Notes: generated from the letters alone by a model not told the origin. A stretch of DNA of 64,000 bases from Kitasatospora aureofaciens (GCF_019192735.1 NZ_JAHTKP010000018.1:1-64000); one strand, 5' to 3'; counted from the stretch's first letter, positions 41,537-58,891 are shown. Numbers and translations: made by a program.

Positions 41537-42486
41537 GCGAGTTTCGTGTCCTTGACGGCCAGTGCGTGGTTGCCCTGCCAGTAGTTGACGGTGCGGATGC
41601 CGAGTGCGTCCTTGAGGCGTCCGGCGGGCAGCACCTGTGGAATGGGGCCGGGGCCCTGGCCGGGTTTGGGGAACGGGTAGCAGGTGGGGCGGGCCGAGTG
41701 GAAGGTGATGTTGCCCTCGGTCTTGCTGAACAGCTGGTGGACGTGCCCGTTGAGGCACGTGACCGAGGAGAAGCGGCGCAACATCGACAGCACCTGCACC
41801 GCGTCGTCGGTGCCCCAGCCCCACGCCGGATACATCGCGAACAGCGGGATGTGACTGAAGATGACGATGGGGGTGTCCGAGGACAGGCCGGCGATGTCCT
41901 TGCGCACGAAGTCGATCTGATCGTTGCCCAGGTGGCCGAGCTGCTCCAGGTGCAGCGTGTTGACCAGCGCGATGAAGTGCACACCGTGGGTGTCGAAGCT
42001 GTACCAGCCGTCGCCGACGGTGTTCTTGCCGAAAGTCTGTCGGTAAGCGCGGGGTCCGTTGTCTCCGATCGAGTCGTGCTCGCCCGGCACGGTGAACACC
42101 CGGTCCGTGTCCAGCTGCGACAGCATCTGCTTGACCTGGTCGAACTCGTCGGGGGTGGAGAGGTGCGTCAGGTCGCCGCTGTGCATGACGAAGTCGGGTC
42201 GGAACCCGAGGGAGTTGACCTGGTCGATCGCTGTGGCGAACGTCCCGGTGACGTCCATGTTGGGCGGGCCCTGGAAGCCGATGTGGCTGTCGGAGATCTG
42301 CACGAAACGCAGGTCTGCGCTGCTTGCCGGGGCCGCGTTCGCCGATCCGGGGATATGACTGATCACCTCTCCTGCGGTGACTGTCAGAACCACGGCACCA
42401 CCGAACCAGGCGGAGTGCCGCATGAGCTGGCGGCGGGTCATGCCGTGCTCGCCGCCGCCGTCGGAGTCGGGTGTGTGCTCGGTCAT
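41533..42486 (-). CDS. Secreted (Tat) calcineurin-like metallophosphoesterase (317 aa)
   Basis: The N-terminus has a twin-arginine signal (MTRRQLMRHSAWFGGAVVL). The mature enzyme shows the metal-binding motifs in order: FVQISDSHIGF (D-x-H), FVMHSGDLTH (GD), VPGEHDS (here GEHD instead of GNHD), IFSHIPLF and CLNGHVHQLF (GHxH). The N-to-E change in GNHD is unusual and may alter the metal site or catalysis. It overlaps the cupredoxin gene upstream and the membrane protein gene downstream by four bases each, so the three are co-expressed. Confidence 0.88.
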   Translation of the reverse strand: MTEHTPDSDGGGEHGMTRRQLMRHSAWFGGAVVLTVTAGEVISHIPGSANAAPASSADLRFVQISDSHIGFQGPPNMDVTGTFATAIDQVNSLGFRPDFVMHSGDLTHLSTPDEFDQVKQMLSQLDTDRVFTVPGEHDSIGDNGPRAYRQTFGKNTVGDGWYSFDTHGVHFIALVNTLHLEQLGHLGNDQIDFVRKDIAGLSSDTPIVIFSHIPLFAMYPAWGWGTDDAVQVLSMLRRFSSVTCLNGHVHQLFSKTEGNITFHSARPTCYPFPKPGQGPGPIPQVLPAGRLKDALGIRTVNYWQGNHALAVKDTKLA

Positions 42487-43016
42487 GGGGTCACCTCTAC
42501 GGTGGCGGTCATGAACGGGTGGATGGAGCAGTAGTAGGGGTAGGTGCCGGGTGCGGTGAACGTGTAGCTGTAGGTGGCGTTGGTGGCCAGGGCCGCCGAC
42601 TGCAGTGGCCCGCCCGATCCTTGCTTGCTGGTGACGGTGTGAGCGTCGGGGTCGGTGTTGGTCCAGGTCACGCTCGTGCCCGTCTTGACCGTCAGTGCGG
42701 CCGGGGAGAACGCAAAGTTCTTGATCGTCACCGCGTTGGCGGCCACTGGCGCGGACGGCCGGCCGCTGGTGGGTGAGGTCGAGGGCGTGCTTGATGGTGG
42801 GCTGACGGTGACCGTGTCGCCCGTTCCGGAGGCACCGGGAAATCCCGGCAGGGTCTGGCCGGGTCCGGGACTCAGCGCGCCGGCGGGTTCGGGGTGTGAC
42901 GATCCGCCGCACGCGCTGAGCAGTCCCAGTGCTCCGGCAACGGCAACGGAGACAGCGGCCAGGCACGCCGTACGCGACCGCCGGACCGGCGGAGAGGAGT
43001 TCGCATTCATGGCCAT
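42483..43016 (-). CDS. Lipoprotein cupredoxin (177 aa)
   Basis: ATG 43016 has an AAGGAA site four bases upstream; a longer frame beginning at 43178 lacks one. The signal ends in a lipobox (LGLLSAC), and a Pro/Ser/Thr-rich tether follows. The C-terminal ~90 residues are a plastocyanin-like domain: VTIKNFAFSPAALTVKTGTSVTWTN, a first His in DPDAHTVTS, and CSIHPFM (Cys-x-x-His-x-x-Met), a complete type 1 copper site. It probably transfers electrons at the outer membrane face. It is the first gene of the three-gene operon. Confidence 0.9.
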   Translation of the reverse strand: MAMNANSSPPVRRSRTACLAAVSVAVAGALGLLSACGGSSHPEPAGALSPGPGQTLPGFPGASGTGDTVTVSPPSSTPSTSPTSGRPSAPVAANAVTIKNFAFSPAALTVKTGTSVTWTNTDPDAHTVTSKQGSGGPLQSAALATNATYSYTFTAPGTYPYYCSIHPFMTATVEVTP

Positions 43017-43045
43017 CGTTCCTTCTACGCGTCCACAGCCGTACG

Positions 43046-43115
43046 GGCGGGTGTGACCCAAGACCAATCCGGGATCGGTCTTCTCAGGCAGATGGACGAC
43101 CGCGTCACACCCGCC
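43046..43115. promoter_or_regulatory. Nested palindromes upstream of cupredoxin operon
   Basis: Outer arms ggcgggtgtgac (43046-43057) and gtcacacccgcc (43104-43115) are perfect over 12 bases. Between them lies a 21-base imperfect palindrome at 43061-43081 (agaccaatc ... gatcggtct, one mismatch). The position, 30-100 bases before the ATG, suits regulator binding; a copper- or redox-responsive factor would fit the operon. Confidence 0.55.
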
Positions 43116-43181
43116 GGGGGATGCTGGAAGGGGTGCAACCCGGCTGGTTACTCTATGTGAGCGGGCAGCACATTCCATGCA

Positions 43182-43218
43182 GTGAAACGAATTCCACAGC
43201 GGAGTTTCGTTGTTTCAC
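43182..43218. terminator. A/T-rich imperfect hairpin
   Basis: gtgaaac (43182-43188) pairs with gtttcac (43212-43218), and aacgaa with ttcgtt inside it, leaving a small bulge. It lies 47 bases past the stop of the small minus-strand gene at 43265 and may be its terminator; it could equally be a regulator site. Confidence 0.4.
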
Positions 43219-43264
43219 CCGCACGGGTGCCTCGGTGGCGGGCGGATCGGGGAGGGCGAGAAGG

Positions 43265-43447
43265 TCAGTCGTCATGCGCGAGGCGCTCGTAGCGCAGCCC
43301 CTTGCGGAGCAGGTCGACGATGCGCAGCACTTCGGAGGCCCGGGCGGACCCGAGGTTGATCAGGTAGCACCCGGTGCGGCGCCCGTACTCCCAATCCACC
43401 TCCAGCGAGGGCAACTTCGCCCCGCCGAGGGCGAGGACGGTCTCCAA
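43265..43447 (-). CDS. Small uncharacterised protein, possibly 5'-truncated (60 aa)
   Basis: The reading frame LETVLALGGAKLPSLEVDW..RRTGCYLINLGSARASEVLRIVDLLRKGL has normal codon bias and looks like small cytosolic proteins seen near Scr1/DUF397-type genes in streptomycetes. The annotated start is a TTG without a clear ribosome site, and the frame stays open further upstream into the DUF397 fragment. The original start may therefore have been lost when that junction formed. Function unknown. Confidence 0.4.
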   Translation of the reverse strand: METVLALGGAKLPSLEVDWEYGRRTGCYLINLGSARASEVLRIVDLLRKGLRYERLAHDD

Positions 43448-43497
43448 GTCCTCGACGGCGTAAGCGGCTTCCCGCCGCTGATCGGCCGTGGCCCGGT

Positions 43498-43620
43498 TTC
43501 CCTGGTGTGCTGCCCGTCCGTGACTCCAAGAACCCCGAGGGCCCGTCCCTGGTCTTCCCTGCCGAGGCCTGGCAGTCCTTCATCACCGCTGTCCGCGCCA
43601 GCGAGTTCGACGCCCGGTAA
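43498..43620 (+). pseudogene. Truncated DUF397 gene (C-terminal half only)
   Basis: The plus strand encodes FPGVLPVRDSKNPEGPSLVF, then PAEAWQSFITAVRASEFDAR and a stop: the conserved RDSK.P.GP.L.F...W..F......GEFD end of a DUF397 protein. The normal N-terminal half (W.KS.YS...G.CVEVA) is missing, and no start is available. DUF397 genes usually follow an XRE regulator of the Scr1 type; none is adjacent, so this is a leftover. Confidence 0.65.
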
Positions 43621-43634
43621 CAGCTTCTTCCGGT

Positions 43635-43662
43635 CCCGCCGCCCCACGCCTGGGGCGGCGGG
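43635..43662. terminator. Terminator hairpin at the end of the NRPS operon
   Basis: Perfect 12-base stem cccgccgcccca (43635-43646) with tggggcggcggg (43651-43662) and a four-base loop, 46 bases past the stop of the FMN reductase gene. It marks the left end of the biosynthetic operon and also lies just after the DUF397 fragment. Confidence 0.7.
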
Positions 43663-43707
43663 GCCAACCGCACTCCCCTGCCGGTTCAGACACCGCCCGG
43701 CCGAGGG

Positions 43708-44268
43708 TCAGGACGCCAGGTGCGCCGACGGGCCCAGGGCGGTCGCGAAGCGGAGCACTTCGTCGAGGGCCTGGTCGATCCGGGAGGTCAGCGCGGTGCG
43801 GCTGCGGGTGTCGGTCAGGTCGGCGCGTTGGACGACGAGTTGGGTGGGGACGGCCCAGCCGCCGAGGGCCCGGACCACTGCGCGCAGGTGGTCGCAGGTG
43901 CCGGAGGCGTTGTGCAGGGCGCTGGCGGTGGCTGCGATCAGGACGGGCCGGTCGGCGAGCGCGGTGTCCGGGAGGTGGTCGAGGGTGTTCTTGAGCGCGC
44001 CGGAGAGGCTGCCGTGCTGGACCGGGGTGACCAGGACGACGGCGTCGGCCGCGGCCACTTCCTTGAGCAGCCGCCCGACCGCCGGGTCCTCCAGGAGTTC
44101 GCCGCTGACGTAGCGGTCGGGGTCGAGGACGGGCAGGGCGAGCAGCGAGCGGTCCAGTTCGCCGGCGGTCATCCGGCCGGTGTGGCCGGCGCGTTCGGCG
44201 ATGAGTGCGGTGAGGGCTCGGCAGCTGGAGGCGCGGGCCGTGGTGCCGGCGACCAGCAGCAGGTTCAC
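43708..44268 (-). CDS. NAD(P)H-dependent FMN reductase (186 aa)
   Basis: A flavodoxin-like fold protein. It opens NLLLVAGTTARASSCRALTALI (phosphate-binding loop), then ADAVVLVTPVQHGSLSGALKNTLDHLP, the conserved T-P.Y..S.sG.LKN.lDw pattern of NADPH-FMN reductases (Tyr replaced by Gln-His). The GTG start overlaps the LLM gene stop (GTGA). It probably supplies reduced flavin to the LLM monooxygenase. A degenerate copy of its last 56 bases lies at 36541. Confidence 0.85.
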   Translation of the reverse strand: MNLLLVAGTTARASSCRALTALIAERAGHTGRMTAGELDRSLLALPVLDPDRYVSGELLEDPAVGRLLKEVAAADAVVLVTPVQHGSLSGALKNTLDHLPDTALADRPVLIAATASALHNASGTCDHLRAVVRALGGWAVPTQLVVQRADLTDTRSRTALTSRIDQALDEVLRFATALGPSAHLAS

Positions 44269-45320
44269 GCCGTCGCTCCGCGGGCCTGCCAGGCGTTCTT
44301 GAGCTCGTCGAGGTGGTGCAGCGCGGCGAGCACCTCGTCGGGGTCGACGCCGAAGTCGATCAGGCAGGCGACCTCGTCGACGCCCAGGGCGGCGAGCCCG
44401 TCGAGGGTGCGCAGGCCGTCCTCGACGGTGCCGAACAGGCCGCTGGTCTCGAAGTAGCGGTCGAAGGAGCGGTCGACGAGGAACTGCAGGTCGTCCTCGT
44501 CCAGTTCGTTCGGGTCGACGCCGGGGAGGATGTCGCCGGCGGCCTTCATGATCAGGCCGAGGGAGCTGCGGATGTAGTCGGAGAACGGCTTGCGGACGGT
44601 CTCGCGGACCTGTTCGCGGTCGGTGCCGAGGAAGGTGTGCAGCATCAGGACGACGTTGCCGGCCGCGCCCCGGGCGGTGGCGGGCAGCGCCTCGCGGTAG
44701 AGCGCGATCTTCTTGGCGAGGTCCTCCGGGTCCTGGCCGAGCAGGTGGGTGAGCAGGCCGAGGCCCAGTTCGCCCGCCTGGCGGAAGGTGTCGGGGCTGC
44801 CGGCGCTGGTCAGCCAGATCGGCAGGTCGGCCTGGACGGGGGCCGGGTAGCTGCGCACCTGGACCGGAGTGCCCTCGCCGTCCGGCAGTTCGACGCTGTC
44901 GCGGTGCCAGAGGGTGCGGACGGTCTCGATCGTCTCGATCAGCAGCCGGCGGCGGTCGGCGTAGTTGTCGGGGCGCAGGACGAAGTCGTTGGCGTGCCAG
45001 CCGGGGGCGAAGGACAGGCCCACCCGGCCGTCGGAGAGGTTGTCGACCACCGACCACTCCTCGGCGATCCGGACCGGGTGGTGCAGCGGGCCGACCACGC
45101 TGCCGGCCCGGATGGCGACCCGCTCGGTCATGGTGGCGAGGGCGGCGCCGGTCACCGCGGGGTTGGGGTAGAGGCCGCCGAACTCGTGGAAGTGCCGCTC
45201 GGGGGTCCAGACCGCGTGGAAGCCGTGGGTGTCGGCGAACCGGGCGCCGTCCAGCAGCAGCCGGTACTGGTCGCGGCCCTCGCCCCGGCCGTCGGCGAAG
45301 TAGAAGAGACTGAAGTGCAC
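44265..45320 (-). CDS. LLM-class flavin-dependent monooxygenase (MupA/Atu3640-like, 351 aa)
   Basis: A TIM-barrel luciferase-like protein: FSLFYFADGRGEGRDQYRLLLDGARFADTHGFHAVWTPERHFHEFGG, GSVVGPLHHPVRIAEEWSVVDNLSDGRVGLSFAPGWHANDFVL, IWLTSAGSPDTFRQAGELG. This subgroup is typical of NRPS/PKS clusters, where it hydroxylates carrier-bound or free intermediates with FMNH2. A GTG start is used. It is coupled to the FMN reductase gene, giving a two-component monooxygenase. Confidence 0.9.
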   Translation of the reverse strand: MHFSLFYFADGRGEGRDQYRLLLDGARFADTHGFHAVWTPERHFHEFGGLYPNPAVTGAALATMTERVAIRAGSVVGPLHHPVRIAEEWSVVDNLSDGRVGLSFAPGWHANDFVLRPDNYADRRRLLIETIETVRTLWHRDSVELPDGEGTPVQVRSYPAPVQADLPIWLTSAGSPDTFRQAGELGLGLLTHLLGQDPEDLAKKIALYREALPATARGAAGNVVLMLHTFLGTDREQVRETVRKPFSDYIRSSLGLIMKAAGDILPGVDPNELDEDDLQFLVDRSFDRYFETSGLFGTVEDGLRTLDGLAALGVDEVACLIDFGVDPDEVLAALHHLDELKNAWQARGATA

Positions 45321-45392
45321 GTCGTGTCCCCGATCGGGTGGGATGAGTGGTCGGGTGTGGTGGGTGGTCGGGTGTGAGGGGTGGTCAGGTGG

Positions 45393-46862
45393 TCAGGACT
45401 TGGCCGCGCCGGAGGTCTCGCGCTCCGGTGCGGTGTCCGGTCCGGTCTGCGGCGGTGCGTCGGAGGGCCGGTTGCGGGCCAGGAGGGTGCCCAGTGCTCC
45501 GGCGAGCAGGACGGCGAGCGGCAGCAGGTAGGTGAAGCGGACGGCGTCGGTGACGGTGCCGTGTTGCAGCCTGGTCTGGAGGACGGCTCCGACGGAGGCG
45601 CTGCCGAGCAGGCTGCCGCAGAGCCGGGTGGTGTTGAACAGGCCCGAGGCGGCACCGGACATGGCCGGTTCGATCTTCTCGAACGCGACGACGCCGGCCG
45701 GCGCGTAGGCCACGCCCATGCCCAGGCCGAGGAAGAACAGGCCGGGCAGCAGGGCGTACCACTGGGAGTCGGGCCTGATCAGCGCGGCCAGCAGGCCGAT
45801 GCCGGCGGCGAAGAGCAGCAGGCCGGCGAACATGACCCACTTGCCGCCGAGGCGGTCGCAGAGCCGGCCCGAGTAGGGGGCGATGAAGATGGACACCAGG
45901 GGGGCGACGGCGATCAGCAGGCCGGCCTGGAAGGCGCTGAAGTCGCGGACCTGCTGGAGGTAGAGCGGGGTGAGCAGGAGCATGCCGCCCAGGCCGCACG
46001 GGAGGGCGGCGACGACGATGGACATCACGGTGAAGTTGCGCTCGCGCAGGATGACGAACGGCACCAGCGGGTCGCGGTTCTGCCGGCCGCGTTCGACCAG
46101 CAGGAAGACGCCGACCAGGGCGACGCCGGCGGCGGCCAGCATCGGGACGCTCACCGGGCCCCACAGGGTGCCCCAGTTGTGGGACTCGCCTTCCTGGAGG
46201 GCGTAGACGACGCCGAGCATGGCGAGGGTGAGCACCACCGAGCCGAGGACGTCGAGGCGTTGTTTGACGCTCGACTCCAGCTTGGGCACCAGGGCCATGG
46301 TCAGGACCGAACCGACCACGCCGACCGGGATGTTGAGGTAGAAGATGCCGCGCCAGCCGAACCAGGAGACCAGGAATCCGCCGAGGGTCGGTCCGGCCGC
46401 GGCGACGATCCCGGCGAAGGAGCCCCAGACGCCGAGGGCGGTTCCGCGCCGGTCGGCCGGGAAGATCCGGGTGATCATCGCCATCGCCTGGGGGGTCTGG
46501 AGCGCGCCGCCGATGCCCTGGACGACCCGGGCGGTGATCGCCTGCCCGGGGGTCTGGGCGAGGCCGCAGGCCGCCGAGGCCGCGACGAACACCACCAGGC
46601 CGATCATGAAGACCCGGCGGGGTCCGTAGAGGTCGCCCAGCCGTCCCCCGGTGACCAGGAGGACCGCGTAGGAGAGCAGGTAGGCGTTGATCATCCAGAG
46701 CACCTGGTCGACGCTGGCGTTCAGGCCGGTGCCGAGCGAGGGGACGGCGACGTTCACCGCGGTGGTGTCCAGCAGGACCACGGCCTGCGTGAAGCAGATC
46801 GCGAACATCGCCGCCCAGGGGCTCTGCAGGCGGGTGCGCAGGTCGGCGGTGCGGGAGCTCAT
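45393..46862 (-). CDS. DHA2-family MFS drug efflux transporter (489 aa)
   Basis: A fourteen-helix EmrB/QacA-type exporter. It shows motif D1/TM1 VVLLDTTAVNVAVPSL, motif A GGRLGDLYGPRRVFMIG and motif C GVWGSFAGIVAAAGPTLGGFLV. The ATG overlaps the mbtH stop (ATGA). In this operon it most likely exports the peptide product and confers self-resistance. The C-terminal 35 residues are Pro/Thr-rich and disordered. Confidence 0.92.
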   Translation of the reverse strand: MSSRTADLRTRLQSPWAAMFAICFTQAVVLLDTTAVNVAVPSLGTGLNASVDQVLWMINAYLLSYAVLLVTGGRLGDLYGPRRVFMIGLVVFVAASAACGLAQTPGQAITARVVQGIGGALQTPQAMAMITRIFPADRRGTALGVWGSFAGIVAAAGPTLGGFLVSWFGWRGIFYLNIPVGVVGSVLTMALVPKLESSVKQRLDVLGSVVLTLAMLGVVYALQEGESHNWGTLWGPVSVPMLAAAGVALVGVFLLVERGRQNRDPLVPFVILRERNFTVMSIVVAALPCGLGGMLLLTPLYLQQVRDFSAFQAGLLIAVAPLVSIFIAPYSGRLCDRLGGKWVMFAGLLLFAAGIGLLAALIRPDSQWYALLPGLFFLGLGMGVAYAPAGVVAFEKIEPAMSGAASGLFNTTRLCGSLLGSASVGAVLQTRLQHGTVTDAVRFTYLLPLAVLLAGALGTLLARNRPSDAPPQTGPDTAPERETSGAAKS

Positions 46863-47110
46863 CGGGTCGCGGTCCCGGCCGCCACGGTCCCGGCCGCGGC
46901 GGTCCCGGTGGCCGCGGCGAGGCTGCGCGGGCGCATGTCGGTCCAGTTGGCCTCGATGTGGTCCAGCGCGGACTGCCGCGTGTCGGGTCCGTGGGCGGTG
47001 TCCCAGCCGGCCGGGACGGCCAGGGCGGCCGGCCACAGCGAGTGCTGTCCCTCGTCGTTGACCAGGACCAGGTAACGGCCGTCGGCGTTCTCGAACGGGT
47101 TGGTGCTCAT
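46859..47110 (-). CDS. MbtH-like NRPS accessory protein (83 aa)
   Basis: It carries the MbtH signature: NPFENADGRYLVLVNDEGQHSLWPAALAVPAGW, then WTDMRPRSL with all invariant residues (the N-P-F-E start, S-L-W-P, W-T-D-M-R-P). MbtH proteins bind adenylation domains and help them fold and work. The last 18 residues are a disordered Ala/Gly/Thr tail. It follows the NRPS by 55 bases. Confidence 0.96.
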   Translation of the reverse strand: MSTNPFENADGRYLVLVNDEGQHSLWPAALAVPAGWDTAHGPDTRQSALDHIEANWTDMRPRSLAAATGTAAAGTVAAGTATR

Positions 47111-47165
47111 GGTGGTCTGTCCTCTCAGCGGTGGTGCGGGCCGGGTCAGCGTCGTGCGGGCCTGG

Positions 47166-56077
<8,912 letters not shown>

Positions 56078-56081
<4 letters not shown>

Positions 56082-57529
56082 GACGATCCCCTCGAAATGG
56101 CATGGTGCGCAGCCAGGCTGCGGGCGGTGTGGGCGCGGAGCGCGTGGGGCGTGGTGGCGTCGATCGCGATCCGGCCGGGCAGGTCCGGGGTCCCGTGCCG
56201 GGCGTGGGCCCAGGCCGGGGTCTGGGACGGGTCCATCGGGACGGGCGGCAGGTCGGTCCAGGCGGTGCAGTCGCGCGCGAGGTTGGAGCGGGTGGTGAGG
56301 GCCCACAGCAGGTCCTCGGCGCAGCGGATGGCCACGTCGTCGTCGGTGAACACCACGGTCTTGACGAACGGGTGCTGCCGGAGGATCTCGCGGGCGAGTG
56401 GTGTCAGGGCCCGGTCGGCGTCCGGGTGGTGTTTGCGCACGGCGACGGCCAGGAGCAGCATGCCGCCGCCAGCGGGCGAGAAGTGCAGGTCCCGGACGTC
56501 GAGGCCGGGGGTGGCGGGCAGTGACAGCGCCACCGAGAGGGCGCCGGCCGCTCCGAGGATGTGGGACTGTTCGCGGCCGGGGCCGAGGACGGCCTGGTAG
56601 AGCGGTGCCTGCCGGGTGGTGACGGCGGTGACGGTCAGGACCGGCAGGCCCGCCCTGGCCCGGCCGTCGTAGCCGAGGAACTCCGGGAGGGAGAGGTGGG
56701 GTTCGGCGTCGCCGATTGCCTCGTCGGCGGTCTCCTCGCCGAGATGACCCTCCAGGACGATCTCGGCCTCGGCCAGTGCCTCGGCGGCCTGGGTCGCCGC
56801 CGGGGCGGTGGTCAGCGGCCGGCCCGCGAGGGCGCCGGCCAGGGCGAGCTTGGACACCTCGGGCGGCAGGAAGCGGCTGTTCACGGCGGAGGCGATCATC
56901 GCCGCCGGCGGTACGCCGATGTTGACGGTGACCGGCAGCCGCTCCCCCCGTTCCAGGGCCTGACGGTGCATCAGTTCCAGCTGGCGGCCGGGCACCATCC
57001 AGACCGTCAGCCGCCGCCGGTCCAGCACCAGCATCCGGTGGGAGGACAGGGAGCTCAGCCCGGTGCGCGGGTCGTGGGCGTGCACCAGGGCGGCCGTCAG
57101 GTACGGCCCGGCGTCGCGCGGGGTGGCGGTGAGCACCGGCAGGTGGCGCAGGTCCACCTCGTCCCCGGCCCTGACGACCTGGCGGCAGGGCGGCTTCGGC
57201 GCCCGGTGCGGTTCTGCCGCGGCGGTCAGCAACTGCGCGACCGTGTCGGGGGTGGTGCGCGCGGGCAGCCCGGGCAGCCAGTCGCGCAGCCGGGCCTCGT
57301 TCCCGTAGAGGCCGAGCAGCACCGGCAGGGGGGAGTCCCCCACCGCCGTGTAGCGCACGGCCGGCTCCGGCCGGGCCTCGGGGACCGCGGGGACACCGGC
57401 GTAGCGCTCGGCGAAGTCGGCGGCCACCGCCTCGCGGGCGATCGGCTCCGTCCTGGTCAGGACGGCGTGCGGGTGCGACGCGGCGAGGCGGGCCAGGGCG
57501 GCGCGCAGCGACAGGCCGGGAGCGGTCAT
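56078..57529 (-). CDS. UbiD-family (de)carboxylase (483 aa)
   Basis: UbiD features: GNEARLRDWLPGLP-type prenyl-FMN domain, CRQVVRAGDEVDLRHLPVL, PYLTAALVHAHDPRTGLSSLSSHRMLV, VNIGVPPAAMIASAV, AEIVLEGHL, and LPEFLGYDGRA where most members have E-G-P-F-G-E-F-x-G-Y. The first acid of that E-x4-E pair is not in register, so catalysis may differ. UbiD enzymes use prenylated FMN to decarboxylate, or reversibly carboxylate, aromatic and unsaturated acids, including indole-3-carboxylate in some members. It overlaps both neighbouring genes by four bases. The substrate here is unknown; an indole or acrylic-type acid would suit the cluster. Confidence 0.85.
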
Positions 57530-58884
57530 CGGGCGCCCGCCAGGGTGCGGTCCAGGGCGGCGAACCAGGCCTCCAGGTCGGCCGAGCGCAGCAGGCCGGT
57601 GCCGATCAGCAGGCCGCGGTATCCGGCGCTCAGCAGCCGGGCGGCCTCCTGCGGGGTCTCGATGCCGCTGGCGCTGACCGGGGTCGGGGTGCCGGCGGCC
57701 CGGACGGCGGTGAGCAGGCGCAGGCTGCGGCCGAGGTCGGGCGTGTCCTGCTCGCGTTGGCGGATGTCCTTGTTGTTGACGGCGATCACGCAGGACTCCG
57801 GGTGCACCACCGTGGTCAGTTCCTCCTTGCGGGTGATCTCGACGAAGGGGGTCAGCCCGTGCCCCAGGGCGGCCTCGATCAGCCGGGGCAGGGCGGTGCG
57901 CGGCAGCAGGGTCGCGGTCAGCAGGACGGCGGTGGCGCCGGCTGCGCGGATCTCCGCGAGCTGCCGGTCCTTGGTGAAGAAGTCCTTCACCAGGATCGGC
58001 AGTTGTGTGCAGCCGGCGACCTCGTCGAGCAGGGCGCGGCTGCCGCCGAACCAGGAGCCGGTCACCACGGAGAGCGCCGGGGCGCCCAACCGGGTGTACC
58101 GGTCGATGAGTTCGGGCACCGGCCGGTCCTGGAACAGGTCCGTGCCGTGCGCGCTGCGGACCTTGAGCTCCATGATGACCGGCCGCCGGGCGGCGAGCAG
58201 CGCGGAGACCAGGCCGCAGGGCGGGTGCTCCCAGGCGGTGCGGATCTCGTCGATCAGGCCGGAGTCGAAGCGGCCGTCCCCGCCCCGGGCGCCGCTGTCC
58301 ACGTCGATGCCGAGGAAGTCCGGGTGGCAGCGGGCCTTGCGGTGCACCGCCGCCTGGTCCGCGCCGATCCCCCCGGCGAGCATGAACGGCCGCTCGATGC
58401 GGCCGAGCACGGCCTCCACTGCGGCGGACTCCAGCGGTATCCCGGTCGAGCCGATGCGGCCGTCGGCGCCCACCGAGTCGAACAGGAACACGTCCACGCC
58501 GGCCTTCTCGTAGGCGCTGATCAGGGGCGCCTCCAGCACCTTGCCCTGGCGGACGTGCAGGACCTTGATCAGCTCCACCGCCGGCAGCACGTCCCGGATC
58601 GCCCGCACCTGCGCGGGCGTCGTGTAGCCGTGCAGCTGGACCCGGGAGACGTCCGACGCGTCCACCGCCTCGCGCAGCGCGGCCGGGTCGGCGAGCAGGG
58701 TGACCAGCACCGGGGCCGGGCCGCCGGCCGCCCGGGTGGCGGCGGCCAGCCGGCCCAGGGCGGCGAGCGAGAGGTCCGACGCCCCGCCCGGAACGCCGTA
58801 CCAGAGGCCGACCAGATCGACCGAGGTCCCGCCGAGCACCCGTAACTGATCCTCGCGGGTCACCCCGCACACCTTCAGCCGCAC
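57526..58884 (-). CDS. TrpF-TrpC fusion: PRA isomerase plus indole-glycerol-phosphate synthase (452 aa)
   Basis: The N-terminal ~210 residues are PRA isomerase (KVCGVTREDQ with catalytic Cys, RVQLHGYTTPAQV, FLFDSVGADGRIGSTG, LAGGIGADQ, GIDVDSGAR). The C-terminal ~235 are IGP synthase (IMELKVRSAHG, LVKDFFTKDRQL, FVEITRKEEL, AVNNKDIRQ, VSASGI, IGTGLL). The order is the reverse of the enterobacterial TrpC-TrpF fusion. In the synthase half the usual S-E-S-G reads S-A-S-G, losing a conserved Glu, and N-x-R reads N-N-K; other catalytic residues remain. It lies seven bases after trpB. Probably supplies indole-glycerol phosphate for the peptide's aromatic unit. Confidence 0.85.
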   Translation of the reverse strand: MRLKVCGVTREDQLRVLGGTSVDLVGLWYGVPGGASDLSLAALGRLAAATRAAGGPAPVLVTLLADPAALREAVDASDVSRVQLHGYTTPAQVRAIRDVLPAVELIKVLHVRQGKVLEAPLISAYEKAGVDVFLFDSVGADGRIGSTGIPLESAAVEAVLGRIERPFMLAGGIGADQAAVHRKARCHPDFLGIDVDSGARGGDGRFDSGLIDEIRTAWEHPPCGLVSALLAARRPVIMELKVRSAHGTDLFQDRPVPELIDRYTRLGAPALSVVTGSWFGGSRALLDEVAGCTQLPILVKDFFTKDRQLAEIRAAGATAVLLTATLLPRTALPRLIEAALGHGLTPFVEITRKEELTTVVHPESCVIAVNNKDIRQREQDTPDLGRSLRLLTAVRAAGTPTPVSASGIETPQEAARLLSAGYRGLLIGTGLLRSADLEAWFAALDRTLAGAR

Positions 58885-58891
58885 GGTCGGG

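Noticed and set aside
40138..41584. Plus-strand frames upstream and antisense to the membrane protein gene
   Set aside because: No ribosome site or family resemblance; they overlap the well-supported cupredoxin operon.
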